From Streptomyces geranii (GTDB taxonomy: Bacteria; Actinomycetota; Actinomycetes; Streptomycetales; Streptomycetaceae), in the NCBI RefSeq assembly GCF_002954775.1, contig NZ_PJME01000035.1, positions 37,886 to 101,885 of the forward strand: DNA of 64,000 bases. Direction: 5' to 3'. A program made the position numbers and the translations under genes. Positions 1-9,438 of this stretch are shown here, in pieces. How positions within the stretch are numbered: position 1 is the stretch's first letter; the number at the start of each line of letters is the position of its first letter. Below the pieces are notes generated by a model. That model made no database searches, had not been told where the DNA came from, and saw only the letters and a program-made list of their open reading frames with translations.

Positions 1-666
1 GTGGCCTTCCGCCTGCTGCTGCCGGCGCCCAGGCACTTCCGCAAGGGCTCGCTGCGCCCGAGGGTCCTGGCCCGCACGGTCCGTACGCACCTGGCGAACC
101 CGCTGCTGCGACGCCTGTACGCGATCGGCGCCCTGTTCATGACGGTGTTCGGCGGGGTCTACACGGTGATCGGCTACCGCCTGACGGAGGCCCCCTTCAG
201 CCTGCCGCAGGGCATCGTCGGCTCGATCTTCCTGGTGTACCTGGTGGGCACGGTGTCGGCGTCCACGGCGGGCAGGCTGGTGGCCCGGCTGGGCCGACGG
301 GGCGCCCTGTACCTGGCGGGCGGCACGACGACGGGCGGCCTGCTGCTGTCCCTGTCGGACAGCCTGGGACTGGTCCTGCTGGGGCTGGTGCTGATCACGG
401 CCGGGTTCTTCGCGGGCCACGCGGTGGCGTCGTCGGCGGTCAGCCACACGGCGAAGGAGGGCCGCGCCCAGGCGTCGGCGCTGTACCAGTCGGCGTACTA
501 CCTGGGCTCCAGCATCGGCAGCGCGCTGGGCGCGCTGGCGTTCCACGCGGCGGGCTGGTCGGGGACGGTGGCGATGGGGCTGCTGGCCGTGCTCGGGGTT
601 GTGGGGATCACGGTGCTGGGGTCACGGGCGGCGGCACGGAGCGTGCGGGTGACGGCGGCTGCGTGA
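1..666 (+). CDS. MFS transporter, C-terminal part (cut by window edge)
   Basis: The visible 221 residues are the C-terminal half of a major facilitator efflux protein of the inner membrane. About six hydrophobic segments can be followed. A GRLVARLGRRGALYLAGG loop matches the conserved cytoplasmic loop between TM8 and TM9 of the family. The reading frame is open at base 1, so the GTG at position 1 is probably an internal valine codon and the N-terminal half lies outside the window. The substrate cannot be told. The gene ends about 140 bp before the sigma-factor gene on the same strand. Confidence 0.85.
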   Translation: MAFRLLLPAPRHFRKGSLRPRVLARTVRTHLANPLLRRLYAIGALFMTVFGGVYTVIGYRLTEAPFSLPQGIVGSIFLVYLVGTVSASTAGRLVARLGRRGALYLAGGTTTGGLLLSLSDSLGLVLLGLVLITAGFFAGHAVASSAVSHTAKEGRAQASALYQSAYYLGSSIGSALGALAFHAAGWSGTVAMGLLAVLGVVGITVLGSRAAARSVRVTAAA

Positions 667-806
667 CCGGGCTCCCCTCCCCGCCTCCGGCGTGCTCCGG
701 AACTCCCCCGCGCCCCATTCCCCGGGCCGTTGTCAGTGGGCTGCGCTAGCTTTCATCGTGTTGGGTCGCGAAGGGGCGACGGAAACAGCCATGGGGTGGG
801 TTGGCG

Positions 807-1838
807 ATGGGTGACAGCACTGCTACCGCTACGACGGATCTCGATCTGCAGCTCGAACGGCATCGCGTCGAGCTGACCGGGTACTGCTACCGCATGCTCG
901 GGTCGTCCTTCGAGGCCGAGGACGCCGTGCAGGACACGATGGTCCGGGCCTGGCGGAGTTACGAGAAGTTCGAGGGGCGGTCGAGTCTGCGTTCGTGGCT
1001 CTATCGGATCGCCACCAATGTCTGCCTGGACATGCTCACCGCCGGCAACAAGCGTGCCCGCCCGATGGACCTCACCGACTCCACCCCCCTCGCCCGCGCC
1101 GCCCTCTCCCCCCGCCCGGACAACACCTGGCTGGAGCCGATGCCGGACGCCCGCGTACTGCCCACCGTCGAGGACCCGGCGGAGGCGGCCGTGGCCAAGG
1201 AGTCCGTGCGGCTCGCCTTCATGGCCGCCCTGCAGCAACTCCCCGCGAAACAACGGGCCGTGCTGATCCTCCGCGAGGTCCTGGCCTGGAAGGCGAGCGA
1301 GGTCGCCGAGCTGCTCGACACCTCCGTCGCGTCCGTCAACAGCGCCCTCCAGCGGGCCCGGGCGACCCTCGCCGAGCGGGAGCAGACGGGCGCCGACGCG
1401 GCCGTCTCCGACCCGCTCGACGAGGAGCAGCAGAAGCTCCTTGAGCGCTATGTCGCCGCCTTCGAGGGGTACGACATGACGGCCCTCACCGCGCTGCTGC
1501 ACGAGGACGCCATCATGACGATGCCGCCGTTCGACCTGTGGCTGACCGGCCCGGCGGACATCACCGGCTTCATGACGACGATCGGCGCCGCCTGCGCCGG
1601 TTCGCACCTCGTGCCGGTCTCCGTCAACGGCCTGCCGGGCTTCGCGCAGTACAAGCCGGACGAGGAGACGGGCGGCTTCTCCCCCTGGGCGGTCCAGGTG
1701 CTGGAGATCTCAGAGGGCCGGATCACCGGGTTCCACTGCTTCCTCGACACAGAGCGCTGGTTCCCGCTCTTCGGCCTGCCCTCCTCGTTGCCTCTCGACG
1801 TCGAAGGTGAGGCCGACCAGGTCCAGCAGGGCGAGTAG
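807..1838 (+). CDS. ECF-type sigma-70 factor with SnoaL-like C-terminal domain
   Basis: This 343-residue RNA polymerase sigma factor has region 2 at about 15-85 (GYCYRMLGSSFEAEDAVQDT, then RSWLYRIATNVCLD) and region 4 at about 130-190 (LQQLPAKQRAVLILREVL, SVASVNSALQRARATL). A SnoaL/NTF2-like domain follows at about 205-330. Such C-terminal domains modulate activity in the SigG/SigJ-type and related ECF groups, which often have no membrane anti-sigma factor. The ATG at 807 is chosen because GGGGTGGG lies six bases upstream; a TTG at 801 is also in frame. The 3' end overlaps the convergent STAS gene by 129 bp. The signal it answers is unknown. Confidence 0.9.
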   Translation: MGDSTATATTDLDLQLERHRVELTGYCYRMLGSSFEAEDAVQDTMVRAWRSYEKFEGRSSLRSWLYRIATNVCLDMLTAGNKRARPMDLTDSTPLARAALSPRPDNTWLEPMPDARVLPTVEDPAEAAVAKESVRLAFMAALQQLPAKQRAVLILREVLAWKASEVAELLDTSVASVNSALQRARATLAEREQTGADAAVSDPLDEEQQKLLERYVAAFEGYDMTALTALLHEDAIMTMPPFDLWLTGPADITGFMTTIGAACAGSHLVPVSVNGLPGFAQYKPDEETGGFSPWAVQVLEISEGRITGFHCFLDTERWFPLFGLPSSLPLDVEGEADQVQQGE

Positions 1839-2108
1839 CGCGGGGGTCGGGTCCCGGAGGCGGATGCCGCCTCCGGCCCGGCGGGCCGTCAGCTGCAGCC
1901 GGGCGAGCAGTTCCACCGCGCCCAGCCCCGGCGGGCCGAGGCCCGCGACATCGCACACCACCACCCCGGCACCGGTGGCCACCAGCAGCGCCCGCACGTC
2001 CTCGCACAGCCCCGGCACCGCTTCCCTGGTGACGGGGCCGGTAAGCATGAATACAGCGGGTGTCTTGGCGTCCACGATCGGTAGACCGCACCCGGGCCGA
2101 TAACTCAT
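1710..2108 (-). CDS. STAS-domain protein (anti-sigma factor antagonist type)
   Basis: This 132-residue soluble STAS-fold protein belongs to a family that binds anti-sigma factors or serves as a signalling partner. A central VVVCDVAGLGPPGLGAVELL resembles the region of the phosphorylatable serine in SpoIIAA-like proteins, but proline-glycine sits where the usual D-S-[ST]-G motif would be, so classic regulation by phosphorylation is doubtful. The ATG at 2108 follows a good GGAGGT ribosome site (GGTGGAGGTGGGCG). Its last 43 codons lie antisense to the end of the sigma-factor gene. Calling it a partner of that sigma factor would be inference only. Confidence 0.75.
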   Translation of the reverse strand: MSYRPGCGLPIVDAKTPAVFMLTGPVTREAVPGLCEDVRALLVATGAGVVVCDVAGLGPPGLGAVELLARLQLTARRAGGGIRLRDPTPALLALLDLVGLTFDVERQRGGQAEEREPALCVEEAVEPGDPAL

Positions 2109-2271
2109 CGCCCACCTCCACCCTCGCCCACCCGTTGAGATCGCTTTGACTCGCTCCCCTCCTCCCCCGGAGAGTTGCGTGTATGCCCCATGAACCAACC
2201 CCGCCCGCGATACCCCCTGCCTCCGGCTCCGCCCTCCCCCTCCCCCTCTCCCTCCCCGCGAAGGAGACTCC

Positions 2272-3192
2272 GTGCAGGGGGTGCTGACCGGGTTCGCGGT
2301 GATCGCGGTCGTCATCGGCGTCGGTTACGTGATCGGGCTGCGCGGCTACCTCGGGGACAACGGCCGCGAGGTCCTGACCAAGCTCGCCTTCCATGTGGCC
2401 ACCCCGGCCCTGCTGTTCACCATGCTCGCCAAGGCCGACCTGTCGGTGATCTTCTCCAGCCGGCTCCTGATCACCGCCCTCAGCACGGTCGCGGCGGCGA
2501 GCGTCTTCATCGCGGTCGGTGTCGTACGCCGCTGGGGCGCCGGACGTACGACGATCGGCGCCCTCTGCTCCAGCTACGTCAACTCGGGCAACCTCGGTAT
2601 CCCGATCGCGGTGTACGTGCTGGGGGACGCCTCGCTGGTCGCGCCGGTGCTGCTGTTCCAGCTGATCGTGGTCACACCGATCGCGCTGACCGTTCTCGAT
2701 CTGACCGGCACCGGCGAGAAGGGCCCGCTCTGGCGGCAGTTGATCACGCCGATCCGTAACCCGATCGCCGTGGCCACGCTGGCCGGGGTACTGGTGGCGG
2801 CGACCGGACTCACCGTCCCCGCGCCGGTCATGGACCCGCTGACGCTGATCGGCAACATGTCGGTCCCGGCGGTGCTGATGGCCTTCGGCATCTCGCTGGT
2901 TGGCAGCACGTGGCCGCTGCGCGGCGCGGAGCGGACCCCCGTACTGCTGTCGGTGGCCCTGAAGTCGGTGGGCCAGCCGACGGTCGCCTGGGCGCTGGGC
3001 GCAGGAGTCTTCGGCCTGCACGGCGCGGCCCTGCTGGACGTGGTGGTGACCTCGGCCCTGCCCGCCGCCCAGAACCTCTTCACCTACGCGGGCCGCTACC
3101 GCGTGGGCGAGACCCTGGCCCGCGAGTCGATCCTGCTGTCGACGATCCTGGCCGTACCGGTGCTGGTCGTGATCGCCGCCCTGCTGGGCTGA
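2272..3192 (+). CDS. AEC family (auxin efflux carrier-like) transporter
   Basis: This 306-residue membrane protein has about ten hydrophobic segments in two sets of five, as in the AEC (auxin efflux carrier) permease family, whose bacterial members export or import small organic acids such as malate. The conserved YVNSGNLGIPIA and the late ALPAAQNLFTYA both carry the family's helix-breaking Asn/Pro pattern. Translation starts at a GTG with AAGGAG six to seven bases upstream. The gene stands alone, and the 8-bp repeat tract begins 18 bp after its stop. The substrate is unknown. Confidence 0.85.
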   Translation: MQGVLTGFAVIAVVIGVGYVIGLRGYLGDNGREVLTKLAFHVATPALLFTMLAKADLSVIFSSRLLITALSTVAAASVFIAVGVVRRWGAGRTTIGALCSSYVNSGNLGIPIAVYVLGDASLVAPVLLFQLIVVTPIALTVLDLTGTGEKGPLWRQLITPIRNPIAVATLAGVLVAATGLTVPAPVMDPLTLIGNMSVPAVLMAFGISLVGSTWPLRGAERTPVLLSVALKSVGQPTVAWALGAGVFGLHGAALLDVVVTSALPAAQNLFTYAGRYRVGETLARESILLSTILAVPVLVVIAALLG

Positions 3193-3210
3193 CCGGAACC
3201 CCGAACCCGG

Positions 3211-3338
3211 GCCTCCGGGCCTCCGGGCCTCCGGGCCTCCGGGCCTCCGGGCCTCCGGGCCTCCGGGCCTCCGGGCCTCCGGGCCTCCGGGCCTCCGGGC
3301 CTCCGGGCCTCCGGGCCTCCGGGCCTCCGGGCCTCCGG
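3211..3338. repeat. 8-bp tandem repeat, 16 perfect copies
   Basis: The octamer GCCTCCGG is repeated head to tail sixteen times without a mismatch (128 bp). It fills most of the convergent gap between the AEC transporter stop (3192) and the deoA stop (3382). The plus strand of the tract contains no A, and the unit is not self-complementary beyond CCGG, so it is not a simple hairpin array. Tracts like this change copy number by slippage; a role in transcription termination is possible but not shown. Confidence 0.97.
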
Positions 3339-3381
3339 GAGGGAACGACCGCCCCTCCCCGAGGTCCCCGGAGTTACCGCC

Positions 3382-4665
<1,284 letters not shown>

Positions 4666-4702
4666 GGCTTTGGCTTCCTTCCGGTGGTTCTACGAAACTG
4701 TG

Positions 4703-4744
4703 CGGCCCCCCTGAGACCGAGTGATCGCCAACTCAGGGGGGCCG
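4703..4744. terminator. Hairpin between cdd and deoA
   Basis: A perfect 13-bp inverted repeat (CGGCCCCCCTGAG with its complement) surrounds a 16-base loop in the gap between the cdd stop (4765) and the deoA start (4665). There is no T-run, which is usual for Streptomyces terminators. It probably reduces read-through from cdd into deoA or stabilises the upstream transcript's 3' end. Confidence 0.75.
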
Positions 4745-4764
4745 TACGGGAGTTGCTCGGCGGG

Positions 4765-5163
4765 TTACTTGGTGAGGTGGTCCGGGCCGAAGGCCTGGGG
4801 CAGCATCTCCGAGAGCGGCAGGACCCCCGCCGGGGTCTCCAGGAGCAGGGTCGCGCCCCCGAACTCGTACAGCAGCTGCCGGCAGCGACCGCACGGGACG
4901 AGGATGTCGCCCTTGCCGTCCACGCACGTGAAGTGCGTCAGCCGGCCGCCGCCCGTCAGCTGCAGCTCGGAGACCAGGCCGCACTCGGCGCACAGGCCGA
5001 GGCCGTACGACGCGTTCTCGACGTTGCAGCCGGAGACCGTGCGGCCGTCGTCGACCAGGGCCGCCGCGCCGACCGGGTAGCCGGAGTAGGGGGCGTACGC
5101 CCGGGACATCGCGTCCCGGGCCACCGCCCGCAGCTTCTCCCAGTCGACCCCGGAGGCGGTCAC
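4765..5163 (-). CDS. cdd: Cytidine deaminase
   Basis: This 132-residue enzyme deaminates cytidine and deoxycytidine to (deoxy)uridine. The zinc site is complete: C-A-E at 58-60 and P-C-G-R-C at 90-94, with the substrate-binding NVEN at 47-50. Length matches tetrameric bacterial cytidine deaminases. The GTG start at 5163 overlaps the stop of the upstream permease (GTGA), so the gene is translationally coupled to the transporter. This places deamination of imported cytidine directly after uptake, with deoA acting next. Confidence 0.95.
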   Translation of the reverse strand: MTASGVDWEKLRAVARDAMSRAYAPYSGYPVGAAALVDDGRTVSGCNVENASYGLGLCAECGLVSELQLTGGGRLTHFTCVDGKGDILVPCGRCRQLLYEFGGATLLLETPAGVLPLSEMLPQAFGPDHLTK

Positions 5164-6422
5164 TTGCCCTGCCCCCTGCGGTACGGCATGCCGTCCGCCT
5201 TGGGCATCCGCAGGCGTTGCGCCGAGAAGGAGAGGACCAGCAGCGTCACGATGTACGGCGCCGCCGTCACCAGCTGGCGCGGGACCTCGTTCGTGTCGGC
5301 GTACCAGAAGAACATGACGACCGAGATGACCGCCGTGACGACGGCGGGCACGTACCGCTTCTTCCACACCAGGTAGGCCGCGCCGACCACCAGCAGGATC
5401 GCCAGGAGCAGGATCAGCGCGTGGACGTTGGTCGTGCCGCCGCGCAGGTTGAGGCTGTCGGTGTAGCCGAACAGGCCCGCGCCCAGGGCGAGTCCGCCGG
5501 GCATCCAGTTGCCGAAGATCATCGCGGCGAGGCCGATGTAGCCTCGGCCGGCCGTCTGGCCGTCGAGGTAGACGTTCGAGGCGACGATCGACAGGAAGGC
5601 GCCGCCGAGGCCGGCGAAGCCGCCCGAGATGATCACGGCCAGGTACTTGTACTTGTAGACGTTGACGCCGAGCGATTCGGCGGCCACCGGGTTCTCGCCG
5701 CAGGAGCGCAGCCGCAGGCCGAAGGCCGTGCGCCACAGGATCCACCAGCTGCCGGGTACGAGGGCCACCGCGATGACCGTCAGCGGGGAGAGGTCGGTCA
5801 TCAGACCGCCGAGGAGGCCCCCGATGTCGGAGATCAGGAACCAGTGCTTCTGGTTGAGCGTGTCCAGCCAGCCGGCCAGCCCTGGGATATCGAAGGTGCC
5901 GAGGGAGTCGATCGGCGGGGACTGCTTGGAGGAGCCGCCGGGCGCGTCCTCGAAGGTGAACTTCGAGAGGTAGCGGGCGGTGCCCAGGGCCAGGATGTTG
6001 ATGGCCACACCGGAGACGATGTGGTTGACGTTGAAGGTCACCGTCGCGATGGCGTGCAGGACGGCGCCGAGGCAACCGCCGATGATGCCGAAGAGGATGC
6101 CCACCCACGGGCCCCACTGGTAGCCGGCCCAGGCGCCGAACCAGGTGCCGAGGATCATCATGCCTTCGAGGCCGATGTTGACGACGCCCGCGCGCTCGGC
6201 CCACAGCCCGCCGAGGCCCGCGAGCCCGATCGGCACGGCGAGACGCAGGGCGGTCGACATCTGGCCGGTGGAGGTGATGCCGTCGGCGCCCGTGATCAGG
6301 CGCACGACCGACGTCAGGACCAGCACACCCGCGATGATCAGCAGGAGTACCGGGAGCGAGATCCGGCGGCTGCCCTTGCCGGGCTGCTTCGCCTGCGGCT
6401 TGGCGATGGTGTCGGTGCTCAT
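5160..6422 (-). CDS. Nucleoside ABC transporter permease (second subunit)
   Basis: This 420-residue inner-membrane permease belongs to the branched-chain-amino-acid/ribose type used by BMP-dependent nucleoside importers. After a polar N-terminus it has about ten hydrophobic segments. The family motif GGLWAERAGVVNIGLEGMM is near residue 75, and the coupling-loop sequence CGENPVAAESLGVNVYKYKY is near 250. Its ATG overlaps the stop of the preceding permease (ATGA), preceded by GAAGGAGGTG, and its own stop overlaps the cdd start. It pairs with the 6419-7549 permease to form the channel energised by the ATPase at 7549-9195. Confidence 0.93.
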   Translation of the reverse strand: MSTDTIAKPQAKQPGKGSRRISLPVLLLIIAGVLVLTSVVRLITGADGITSTGQMSTALRLAVPIGLAGLGGLWAERAGVVNIGLEGMMILGTWFGAWAGYQWGPWVGILFGIIGGCLGAVLHAIATVTFNVNHIVSGVAINILALGTARYLSKFTFEDAPGGSSKQSPPIDSLGTFDIPGLAGWLDTLNQKHWFLISDIGGLLGGLMTDLSPLTVIAVALVPGSWWILWRTAFGLRLRSCGENPVAAESLGVNVYKYKYLAVIISGGFAGLGGAFLSIVASNVYLDGQTAGRGYIGLAAMIFGNWMPGGLALGAGLFGYTDSLNLRGGTTNVHALILLLAILLVVGAAYLVWKKRYVPAVVTAVISVVMFFWYADTNEVPRQLVTAAPYIVTLLVLSFSAQRLRMPKADGMPYRRGQGK

Positions 6423-7549
6423 CGGGCCGCCACCTCCTTCTGGGTGGAGTTGTTGTCGGCGGCGGCTGCGGCCAGTTCGGCGCCCACCTGACGCTGCTGG
6501 CGGCGCAGACCCCACTGACGTACGGCCTCGTACGAGATGACGACCGCGAAGACGATCAGGCCCTGCATGATGGTGGCGATCTCCTTCTCGTACGCCACCG
6601 GGGTCGCGTAGTCGAGGGCGGGGGACGCCTTGTCGAGGAAGGCCCACAGCAGGGCGGCGAACGCGATGCCGCCGGGGTTGTTGCGGCCGAGGAGGGCGAT
6701 GCCGATGGCGGTGAAGCCGAGGCCCGCCGGGAAGCTCAGGCTGTAGGTGTGGACCTCGCCGAGCAGCAGCGGCAGGCCGGACATGCCCGCCACACCGCCG
6801 GAGATCAGCATGGAGATCAGCACCATGCGCTTGGCGTCGACGCCGGAGGCGGCGGCGGCCGACTCGGACTCGCCGGTGGCGCGCAGGTCGAAGCCGAAGC
6901 GGGTGCGGTTGAGGACGGCCCAGTAGAGGATGCCGAGGAGGACGGCGAGGAAGACCAGGCCGTAGATCTCGCCGACGTCCGCGCCGAGGTCGATGCCCGG
7001 GAACCAGCCGGACTCCTTCATCACGCCGGTGGTGTTGTTGTTGCCGACCTGGACGCCCAGGTTGTCGGAGAGCATCAGCCAGCCGATGAGGCTGGTGGCG
7101 ATCGCGTTGAGCATGATCGTCGCGACGACCTCGCTGACCCCCCGGGTGACCTTCAGGACACCCGCGATACCGGCCCAGAAGGCGCCGGTCAGCATGGCGA
7201 CCAGGAGGAGCAGCGGGATCTGGAGGAAGGACGGGAGGGATACGTTCGCGCCGACCGCGGCCGTCATCATCGCGCCGAGGCGGTACTGGCCGTCGACGCC
7301 GATGTTGAACAGGTTCATCCGGAAGCCGAGGGCGACCGCGAGGGCGGCGATGTAGTACATCGACGCCTGGTTGACGATGAGGACCTGGACGTCGGAGAAC
7401 GACGCCTGCTCCAGCATCAGGGCGTACGGCTCGAACGGGTTGCGGCCCGAGGCGAGCAGCACCACCGAGGTCAGGGCGATCGCCGCGACGAGCGCGATGA
7501 CCGGCCCGGCCACCGCGAGGAGCAGCCGCTCCTTGTCGAACTTCTTCAT
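6419..7549 (-). CDS. Nucleoside ABC transporter permease (first subunit)
   Basis: This 376-residue integral membrane protein is the partner of the 5160-6422 permease. Hydrophobic segments run through most of the chain, and FRMNLFNIGVDGQY corresponds to the conserved 'NIGLEGQ' motif of this permease family. The segment around RATGESESAAAASGVDAKR is the ATPase-coupling loop. The start codon shares a base with the ATPase stop (TGATG), a sign of translational coupling. The alanine/asparagine-rich tail (AELAAAAADNNSTQ) is a variable cytoplasmic end. Together the two permeases and the BMP lipoprotein are expected to import nucleosides. Confidence 0.93.
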   Translation of the reverse strand: MKKFDKERLLLAVAGPVIALVAAIALTSVVLLASGRNPFEPYALMLEQASFSDVQVLIVNQASMYYIAALAVALGFRMNLFNIGVDGQYRLGAMMTAAVGANVSLPSFLQIPLLLLVAMLTGAFWAGIAGVLKVTRGVSEVVATIMLNAIATSLIGWLMLSDNLGVQVGNNNTTGVMKESGWFPGIDLGADVGEIYGLVFLAVLLGILYWAVLNRTRFGFDLRATGESESAAAASGVDAKRMVLISMLISGGVAGMSGLPLLLGEVHTYSLSFPAGLGFTAIGIALLGRNNPGGIAFAALLWAFLDKASPALDYATPVAYEKEIATIMQGLIVFAVVISYEAVRQWGLRRQQRQVGAELAAAAADNNSTQKEVAAR

Positions 7550-9195
7550 CAGGCGTCGTCCTCCCCGGACTCGATGTGCTCCAGGTGGCCGGTGGCGGCA
7601 CCCGTCATGGCCGAGCCCAGCTCCTCCGGCGTGATGGTGGCCGGATCGGCGTCGGCGACCAGCCTGCCGTTGTAGATGACGCGCAGGGTGTCCGACAGGC
7701 CGATCAGCTCGTCCAGGTCGGCGGAGATCAGCAGTACCGCGAGTCCTTCGCGGCGGGCCTCGCGGATCTGGTCCCAGATCTGTGCCTGGGCGCCGACGTC
7801 CACGCCCCGGGTGGGGTGGGCGGCGATCAGGAAGCGCGGCTTGTGGGTCATCTCGCGGCCGACGATCAGCTTCTGCTGGTTGCCGCCGGACAGGGAGGCG
7901 GCGGTGACGTCGATGCCGGGGGTGCGGACGTCGTAGGCCTCGACGATGCGGCGGGTGTCCTCCTGGGCGCCCTTCGGGTCGAGCCAGAAGCCGCGCTTGC
8001 CCTTGCTGTTGGGCTTCTCGGTGACATGGCCGAGGATGCGGTTCTCCCACAGCGGGGCTTCGAGGAGGAGGCCGTGGCGGTGGCGGTCCTCGGGGATGTA
8101 GCCGACGCCGTGCTCGCGGCGCTTGCGGGTGGGCCAGGGGGTGATCTCCTCGCCCTCCAGGGCGATGGTGCCGAAGTCCGCGCTCTGCAGGCCGATGAGG
8201 GCCTCGATCAGCTCGGTCTGGCCGTTGCCCTCGACACCGGCGATGCCGAGGACCTCGCCCGCGTGGATGGTGAAGGAGACGTTGTCCACGGCGAGCTTGA
8301 CCGCGCCGCGCTCCACCTCGGACATCAGCATGCCCGCCGGGGTCTGGTTGCTCAGCTGGATCGTGCCCTTGTCGACGACGATGAGGTCGCGGACCTCGAT
8401 CACCGGCCGGTCGGTCACCGTCGACTCGCTGGTCTCCGGGGTCGGCAGCTCGCTGCCCACCATCAGTTCGGCCAGCTGCCGCGGGGTCGTCTCGGCGGGG
8501 ACGGCCGTGCCGACCGTCGTACCGCGCCGGATGACGGTGATGTCGTCGGCGACCGAGAGGACCTCGCCGAGCTTGTGGGAGATGAAGATGACGGCCAGGC
8601 CCTCGGACTTCAGCTCGCGCAGGTTCTCGAAGAGGGCGTCGACCTCCTGCGGGACGAGGACGGCGGTCGGCTCGTCGAGGATGAGGGTCTTGGCGCCCCG
8701 GTAGAGGACCTTGAGGATCTCGACGCGCTGGCGGTCGGCGACGCCGAGGTTCTCGACGAGCGCGTCCGGGCGGACGTTCAGCCCGTAGCGGTCGGAGATC
8801 TCCTTGATCTTGCGGCGGGCGCCGCCGCCGATGCCGTGGAGCTTCTCGCTGCCCAGGACGACGTTCTCCAGGACGGTGAAGTTGTCCGCGAGCATGAAGT
8901 GCTGGTGGACCATGCCGATGCCGCGCGCGATGGCGTCGGCGGGCGAGGAGAAGGTGACCTGCTCGCCGTCGACCGCGATGGTGCCCTCGTCCGGCTTCTG
9001 CATGCCGTAGAGGATCTTCATCAGGGTGGACTTGCCGGCCCCGTTCTCGCCGACCAGGGCGTGCACGGTGCCCTTGCTGACCGTGAGGTGGATGTCGTGG
9101 TTGGCGACGACACCGGGGAACCGTTTGGTGATGCCCGCCAGCTCGACCGCGGTCGTCGACCGATCTGTGGGCGGAGGGCTGCTGGACGCGTCGAT
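7549..9195 (-). CDS. Nucleoside ABC transporter ATP-binding protein (tandem ABC domains)
   Basis: This is the two-domain ATPase of the nucleoside importer. Domain 1 has Walker A GENGAGKST, a degenerate signature (VADRQRVEI) and ILDEPTAVL. Domain 2 has GVEGNGQTE in place of Walker A and an LSGGNQQKL signature, as in RbsA/YufO-like proteins. Homology starts before any in-frame ATG, GTG, TTG or CTG that could give a full protein: the first GTG (9066) lies just ahead of Walker A and would delete the first strand. The best start is an ATC at 9195 with AAGGAG eight bases upstream, giving 548 residues. The operator palindrome lies 30 bp further up. Confidence 0.9.
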   Translation of the reverse strand: MDASSSPPPTDRSTTAVELAGITKRFPGVVANHDIHLTVSKGTVHALVGENGAGKSTLMKILYGMQKPDEGTIAVDGEQVTFSSPADAIARGIGMVHQHFMLADNFTVLENVVLGSEKLHGIGGGARRKIKEISDRYGLNVRPDALVENLGVADRQRVEILKVLYRGAKTLILDEPTAVLVPQEVDALFENLRELKSEGLAVIFISHKLGEVLSVADDITVIRRGTTVGTAVPAETTPRQLAELMVGSELPTPETSESTVTDRPVIEVRDLIVVDKGTIQLSNQTPAGMLMSEVERGAVKLAVDNVSFTIHAGEVLGIAGVEGNGQTELIEALIGLQSADFGTIALEGEEITPWPTRKRREHGVGYIPEDRHRHGLLLEAPLWENRILGHVTEKPNSKGKRGFWLDPKGAQEDTRRIVEAYDVRTPGIDVTAASLSGGNQQKLIVGREMTHKPRFLIAAHPTRGVDVGAQAQIWDQIREARREGLAVLLISADLDELIGLSDTLRVIYNGRLVADADPATITPEELGSAMTGAATGHLEHIESGEDDA

Positions 9196-9224
9196 GGCGC
9201 ACTCTCCTTGGGAAAGGGGCCTCT

Positions 9225-9236
9225 CTACGCGCGTAG
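9225..9236. promoter_or_regulatory. Palindromic operator CTACGCGCGTAG upstream of the ABC operon
   Basis: A perfect 12-bp palindrome lies 30 bp before the proposed start of the ABC ATPase. Its ACGCGCGT core recurs at 10551-10558 and 12763-12770, upstream of the two BMP lipoprotein genes. Finding the same core before all three nucleoside-uptake transcription units indicates a common, unidentified regulator. Confidence 0.7.
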
Positions 9237-9336
9237 CGCCCCTGCTTTAAATAGTGCCCGGACTTGACCGGACTTGATCATTAGCTGATTGATCCGTACC
9301 GATCCGTACTGTGGCAGTCCGAGCATTCTGCCGCGC

Positions 9337-9376
9337 GAACGGGGTGCGGATCGACCATCCTCTCCGCACCCCGTTC
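9337..9376. terminator. Terminator hairpin after the first BMP lipoprotein gene
   Basis: A perfect 14-bp stem (GAACGGGGTGCGGA and its complement) with a 12-base loop lies 63 bp after the stop of the lipoprotein gene (9439) and before the ABC operon promoter. It should separate abundant lipoprotein mRNA from the ABC genes, a common arrangement for binding-protein transporters. Confidence 0.8.
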
Positions 9377-9438
9377 CATGGCCGTGACGCTGTTATTACA
9401 GTGCCTCGTCGACCACGTTCAAGCCCCCTGACGTCAGG

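Noticed and set aside
3211..3338. Octamer array as a coding repeat (it can be read as a Gly/Leu/Arg/Pro repeat)
   Set aside because: The frame that reads through it is an antisense-type extension past the transporter stop without a start or family.
6419..9202. A 927-codon minus-strand open frame joining the ABC ATPase region to the first permease
   Set aside because: Its first two thirds are the wrong frame of the ATPase (Arg/His/Pro/Gly-rich); only the last 376 codons are the real permease, which has its own start at 7549.
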